Assembly: GCA_002294045.1 (NCBI GenBank)
Contig: DBEP01000094.1
Span: 34,761-51,446, forward strand
DNA from: Lachnoclostridium sp. UBA903
Lineage (GTDB): Bacteria; Bacillota; Clostridia; Lachnospirales; Lachnospiraceae
Direction: 5' to 3'
Length of the DNA: 16,686 nt
The position numbers and the translations under genes were made by a program. Below the pieces are notes generated by a model. It was not told the DNA's origin. It ran no database searches and saw only the letters and a list, made by a program, of their open reading frames with translations. Within the stretch, counting starts at the first letter, position 1. Every line of letters starts with the position of its first letter. This document shows, one piece after another, positions 14,341 through 16,686 of this stretch.

Positions 14341-15351
14341 CTATTCATTCACCTCATTGTTATTAATTTTCACCGTCGATTCCTTAACCGCTAATTTCGG
14401 GGCAAGCTTCATGGCATAAGTTCCCCTCTCCTTGTGGTTAATAAGGTCCAGCAGCTGATTTACCGCATTCCGGGCCATTTCCTCGGAAGGCTGTCTTACC
14501 GACGTAATCTTTGGTGTATAATGATTTGCCAGAGAACTATCGTCGTAACCGCATACGGACAAATCTTCAGGTACGTTTAAGCCAAGGTCCTTAGCCGCAT
14601 TCACCGCACCAAGAGCGATATGATCGTCAAAGGCGAAAACGGCGGAAGGCAGTTGGCCTTTGGTATGCCATTTCATAATGGTATTATAACCGGTCATCTG
14701 GTCGTAGCCTCCGTATTCGATTGCGGCGGGCTGCAGGGAAACCTCCGTAAGTGCCTTTACGGCTCCCATCTGCCGCTCCAGGGTGGATAACCCGTAAGGG
14801 GCCGCACCGATTAACCCGATTCCGGTATGCCCCAGCTCCAGTAAATGTTTTACAGCAATATAGCCTCCGGTCACATTATCCGCAAGCACGGAGGTAATAT
14901 CCTCATTGATGGTCTGGTTATCCACCACGACAAAGGGTACCTTCTGGTTTTTTAATATACCAATATAATACTTTTCTTTATTCGGAACCAGCAGGATGAC
15001 CCCGTCTACCCGGTTCTGGCTGAGGAAAGCCGTATTCAGGGAATCGTCTTTGCCGTTACAAGCGGATATGGCTAAAAGATAACCGTTTTTCAACAGCTGC
15101 ACATTTACTTCCTTAACAACGCTTCCGAAAAAATCGTCTCCGATATCGGATACAAACATGGCAACCACATTGGTCCTGCCCGTAGCCAGGGTTCTGGCAG
15201 CCGCATTAGGAACATAACCTAATTCCTCAATAGCAGCCATAACTTTTTTGCGGTTGGCTTCCCGTACATTGGGGGCATTGCTGATAACTCTGGAAACGGT
15301 CACATAGGATAATCCGGATTTTTTTACTACGTCATCTATCGTTACTTTCAT
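14341..15351 (-). CDS. LacI family transcriptional regulator
   Basis: 336-aa repressor, typical length. Helix-turn-helix TIDDVVKKSGLSYVTVSRVI (4-23), hinge VPNAAARTLATGRT (47-60), then a periplasmic-binding effector domain (VVAMFVSDIGDDFFGSVVKEV; GVILLVPNKE; FVVVDNQTIN; GHTGIGLIGAAP; FAFDDHIALGAVNAAKDLG; VCGYDDSSLANHYTPKITSV). ATG 15351 follows AGGAGGATCCT. It is first in the minus-strand operon with the GH4 gene 13 bp downstream and is divergent from the GPH symporter gene, so it most likely controls both transcripts and itself. A CG-centred palindrome at 15367-15380 just upstream is a candidate operator. It is not CcpA-like in context; a local pathway repressor is the better reading. Confidence 0.95.
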   Translation of the reverse strand: MKVTIDDVVKKSGLSYVTVSRVISNAPNVREANRKKVMAAIEELGYVPNAAARTLATGRTNVVAMFVSDIGDDFFGSVVKEVNVQLLKNGYLLAISACNGKDDSLNTAFLSQNRVDGVILLVPNKEKYYIGILKNQKVPFVVVDNQTINEDITSVLADNVTGGYIAVKHLLELGHTGIGLIGAAPYGLSTLERQMGAVKALTEVSLQPAAIEYGGYDQMTGYNTIMKWHTKGQLPSAVFAFDDHIALGAVNAAKDLGLNVPEDLSVCGYDDSSLANHYTPKITSVRQPSEEMARNAVNQLLDLINHKERGTYAMKLAPKLAVKESTVKINNNEVNE

Positions 15352-15366
15352 AGGATCCTCCTAAAA

Positions 15367-15380
15367 TATATACGTATATA
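15367..15380. promoter_or_regulatory. Candidate LacI operator
   Basis: TATATACGTATATA is a perfect 14-bp palindrome with a central CG, the form favoured by LacI-family repressors. It lies between the lacI promoter and its ribosome binding site, fitting autoregulation. I see no second exact copy near the symporter promoter. Confidence 0.45.
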
Positions 15381-15395
15381 ATTATTTGCAAAAAT

Positions 15396-15425
15396 ATCAT
15401 ACACCTGTTGCGGTAACTTTGTCAA
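15396..15425 (-). promoter_or_regulatory. lacI operon promoter
   Basis: On the minus strand, a consensus TTGACA (15425-15420), 18 bp, then TATGAT (15401-15396). A second TTGACA lies 8 bp upstream (15433-15428) but has no matching -10. Confidence 0.6.
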
Positions 15426-15461
15426 GCTGTCAATAAACAATCGAAAACCAAGCAAAAACAC

Positions 15462-15490
15462 TTGATATTTAGAAAAATATAATCTAATAT
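15462..15490 (+). promoter_or_regulatory. GPH symporter gene promoter
   Basis: TTGATA (15462-15467), exactly 17 bp, then TAATAT (15485-15490). Further TATAAT boxes at 15478-15483 and 15496-15501 lack a good -35. The leader to ATG 15555 is about 60 nt. Confidence 0.55.
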
Positions 15491-15554
15491 GTAGGTATAA
15501 TTTAAATAATATATCCAAAAAGTATAAGCGCATTTATATTATAAGGAGGATTTT

Positions 15555-16686
15555 ATGAAAAAACCTGTTTCGGAACAAGTTACAAGGGCAGAGCGTTATT
15601 CTTACGCCGGATATTTTCTTGGACAGAATATCTTTTATACTCTCATAAGCCAATTTTTAATGCTTTATTATACGGATGCCCTGGGCATAACCACCGTGGC
15701 GGTGGGAACCCTTTTCTTTATTGCCCGTATCTGGGATGCCGTCAACGATCCTGTCATGGGAGTACTGGTGGACAAGGCCAGGCTAAAGGGCGGAAAATTC
15801 AAACCCTGGGTTAATATCGGTGTTTTCAGTATGCCCATATCCACAGCCCTGGTCTTTATCCGGTTTGACGGTCCCATGGAAACCAAAATCCTGTATGCTT
15901 ACCTTACCTATATTTTATGGGATATGTTATATACTATGAGCGACGTGCCTATATATGCCCTTTCAACGGTTATGACAAAAGATGTGAATGAACGGGTGAA
16001 GATTATATCCGCCGGAAGAATTACGGCTTTCCTCGGAACCCTGATTGCTTCCGTGGCAACCATACCGGTGGTACAGAAATTAGGCTGGACACCGGGTGTA
16101 ATTTTCCTTTGCTTTATCGGAATGCTGACCATGCTGCCTGTAAAGTTTAAAACCTATGAGCGGGTAAAAGACCATTCTGTGTCAACACCTTCCATAAAAT
16201 CCTTATTTACATTTTTATTTTCCAATAAATACATATTAATTTTTAACGCCGCCTTAATCGTATGCAGCATAACCAATACCCTGATGCCTTCCCTGAATTA
16301 TTTTGTAAAATATAATCTGGGCAGTGAAAGTCTTATTCCTGTCGTAACTCTGGCTGCAATGCTGCCAAGCTTACTGATTCCCGTCATCCTGCCGGGTTTC
16401 GTAAAACGCTTCGGGAAAAAGCCTATTTTTCTTGCAAGTGTTGCTTTATTTATAACGGTAAGTATCCTGTCTTATTTTATTGGTTACAAAAGTATAGCAG
16501 CCGTCCTTGTCTTAACGGGCTTAAGAGGAATCGGTTACAGCATTCCTGTTATCTTAACCGGAATGTTTACCGTGGACTGTGTGGAATACGGCGCCTATAA
16601 ATCGGGGCATCGTCTGGAAGGAATAACATTTTCCGCCCAGACCTTTACCGCCAAATTAACAAGCGCAATCTCCGGGGCCGTCAGCA
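15555..16686 (+). CDS. GPH family sugar:cation symporter (MelB-like), 3' end beyond the window
   Basis: Open from ATG 15555 (AAGGAGGA at 15543-15550) to the window edge: 377 codons without a stop, of roughly 450-500 expected. Membrane protein that imports a glycoside with Na+ or H+ without phosphorylating it. The GPH signature after helix 2 reads WDAVNDPVMGVLVDKA (residues 56-71), and the late cytosolic motif FTVDCVEYGAYKSGHRLEG precedes a further helix; hydrophobic segments alternate throughout. It is divergent from lacI, sharing a 203-bp control region. Linked to GH4, kinase and deacetylase genes, it is probably the importer of that module's disaccharide. Family sure, substrate inferred. 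Confidence 0.93.
   Translation, partial: MKKPVSEQVTRAERYSYAGYFLGQNIFYTLISQFLMLYYTDALGITTVAVGTLFFIARIWDAVNDPVMGVLVDKARLKGGKFKPWVNIGVFSMPISTALVFIRFDGPMETKILYAYLTYILWDMLYTMSDVPIYALSTVMTKDVNERVKIISAGRITAFLGTLIASVATIPVVQKLGWTPGVIFLCFIGMLTMLPVKFKTYERVKDHSVSTPSIKSLFTFLFSNKYILIFNAALIVCSITNTLMPSLNYFVKYNLGSESLIPVVTLAAMLPSLLIPVILPGFVKRFGKKPIFLASVALFITVSILSYFIGYKSIAAVLVLTGLRGIGYSIPVILTGMFTVDCVEYGAYKSGHRLEGITFSAQTFTAKLTSAISGAVS

Noticed and set aside
15396..15490. CcpA cre site in the lacI/symporter control region
   Set aside because: I looked for the TGWAANCGNTNWCA form here and upstream of the other operons and found no acceptable match by eye.

Overview
The window reads as an ordinary chromosomal carbohydrate-use region of a low-GC Gram-positive anaerobe. 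Strong AGGAGG-type ribosome binding sites, a lipoprotein solute receptor, GPH symporter and LacI/AraC/GntR regulators, and the protein flavour all suggest a clostridium, most likely Lachnospiraceae-like (inference only). Nearly all genes lie on the minus strand; the exceptions are an AraC regulator and a GPH symporter that runs off the right edge. I see no rRNA, tRNA, CRISPR array, phage gene or transposase.

Left block (279-8935): three minus-strand genes encode two Gfo/Idh/MocA oxidoreductases and a small xylose-isomerase-like TIM barrel protein. They are divergent from an AraC regulator. This regulator converges, 7 bp apart, on a second minus-strand operon: lipoprotein sugar receptor, two ABC permeases and a CehA/McbA-type PHP hydrolase. 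No ABC ATPase is present, so a shared ATPase elsewhere is expected. Together the block looks like import of a sugar or glycoside followed by oxidation and isomerisation, possibly through a 3-keto sugar.

Middle (8936-10969): a 707-bp gap upstream of the receptor gene holds a good promoter, very AT-rich DNA and a 166-bp fold-back palindrome (9392-9557). The hairpin core of this palindrome (16 nt) recurs exactly at 7-22, at the other end of the left block. A GntR-type regulator with a LacI-like effector domain follows.

Right block (10970-16686): lacI, a GH4 6-phospho-beta-glucosidase-like gene, a BadF/NagK-like sugar kinase and a ChbG/YdjC-like deacetylase run on the minus strand, divergent from a GPH symporter. 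GH4 plus YdjC is the pairing seen in the E. coli chb (chitobiose) operon, but here a symporter and a kinase stand where the PTS would be. A tandem repeat of two structured units lies between the GH4 and kinase genes.

The most notable non-coding signals are the fold-back element, the matched hairpin core, the tandem repeat whose hairpin loop is flipped between copies, and the overlapping divergent promoters at 3232-3261 with two mutually exclusive inverted repeats next to them.
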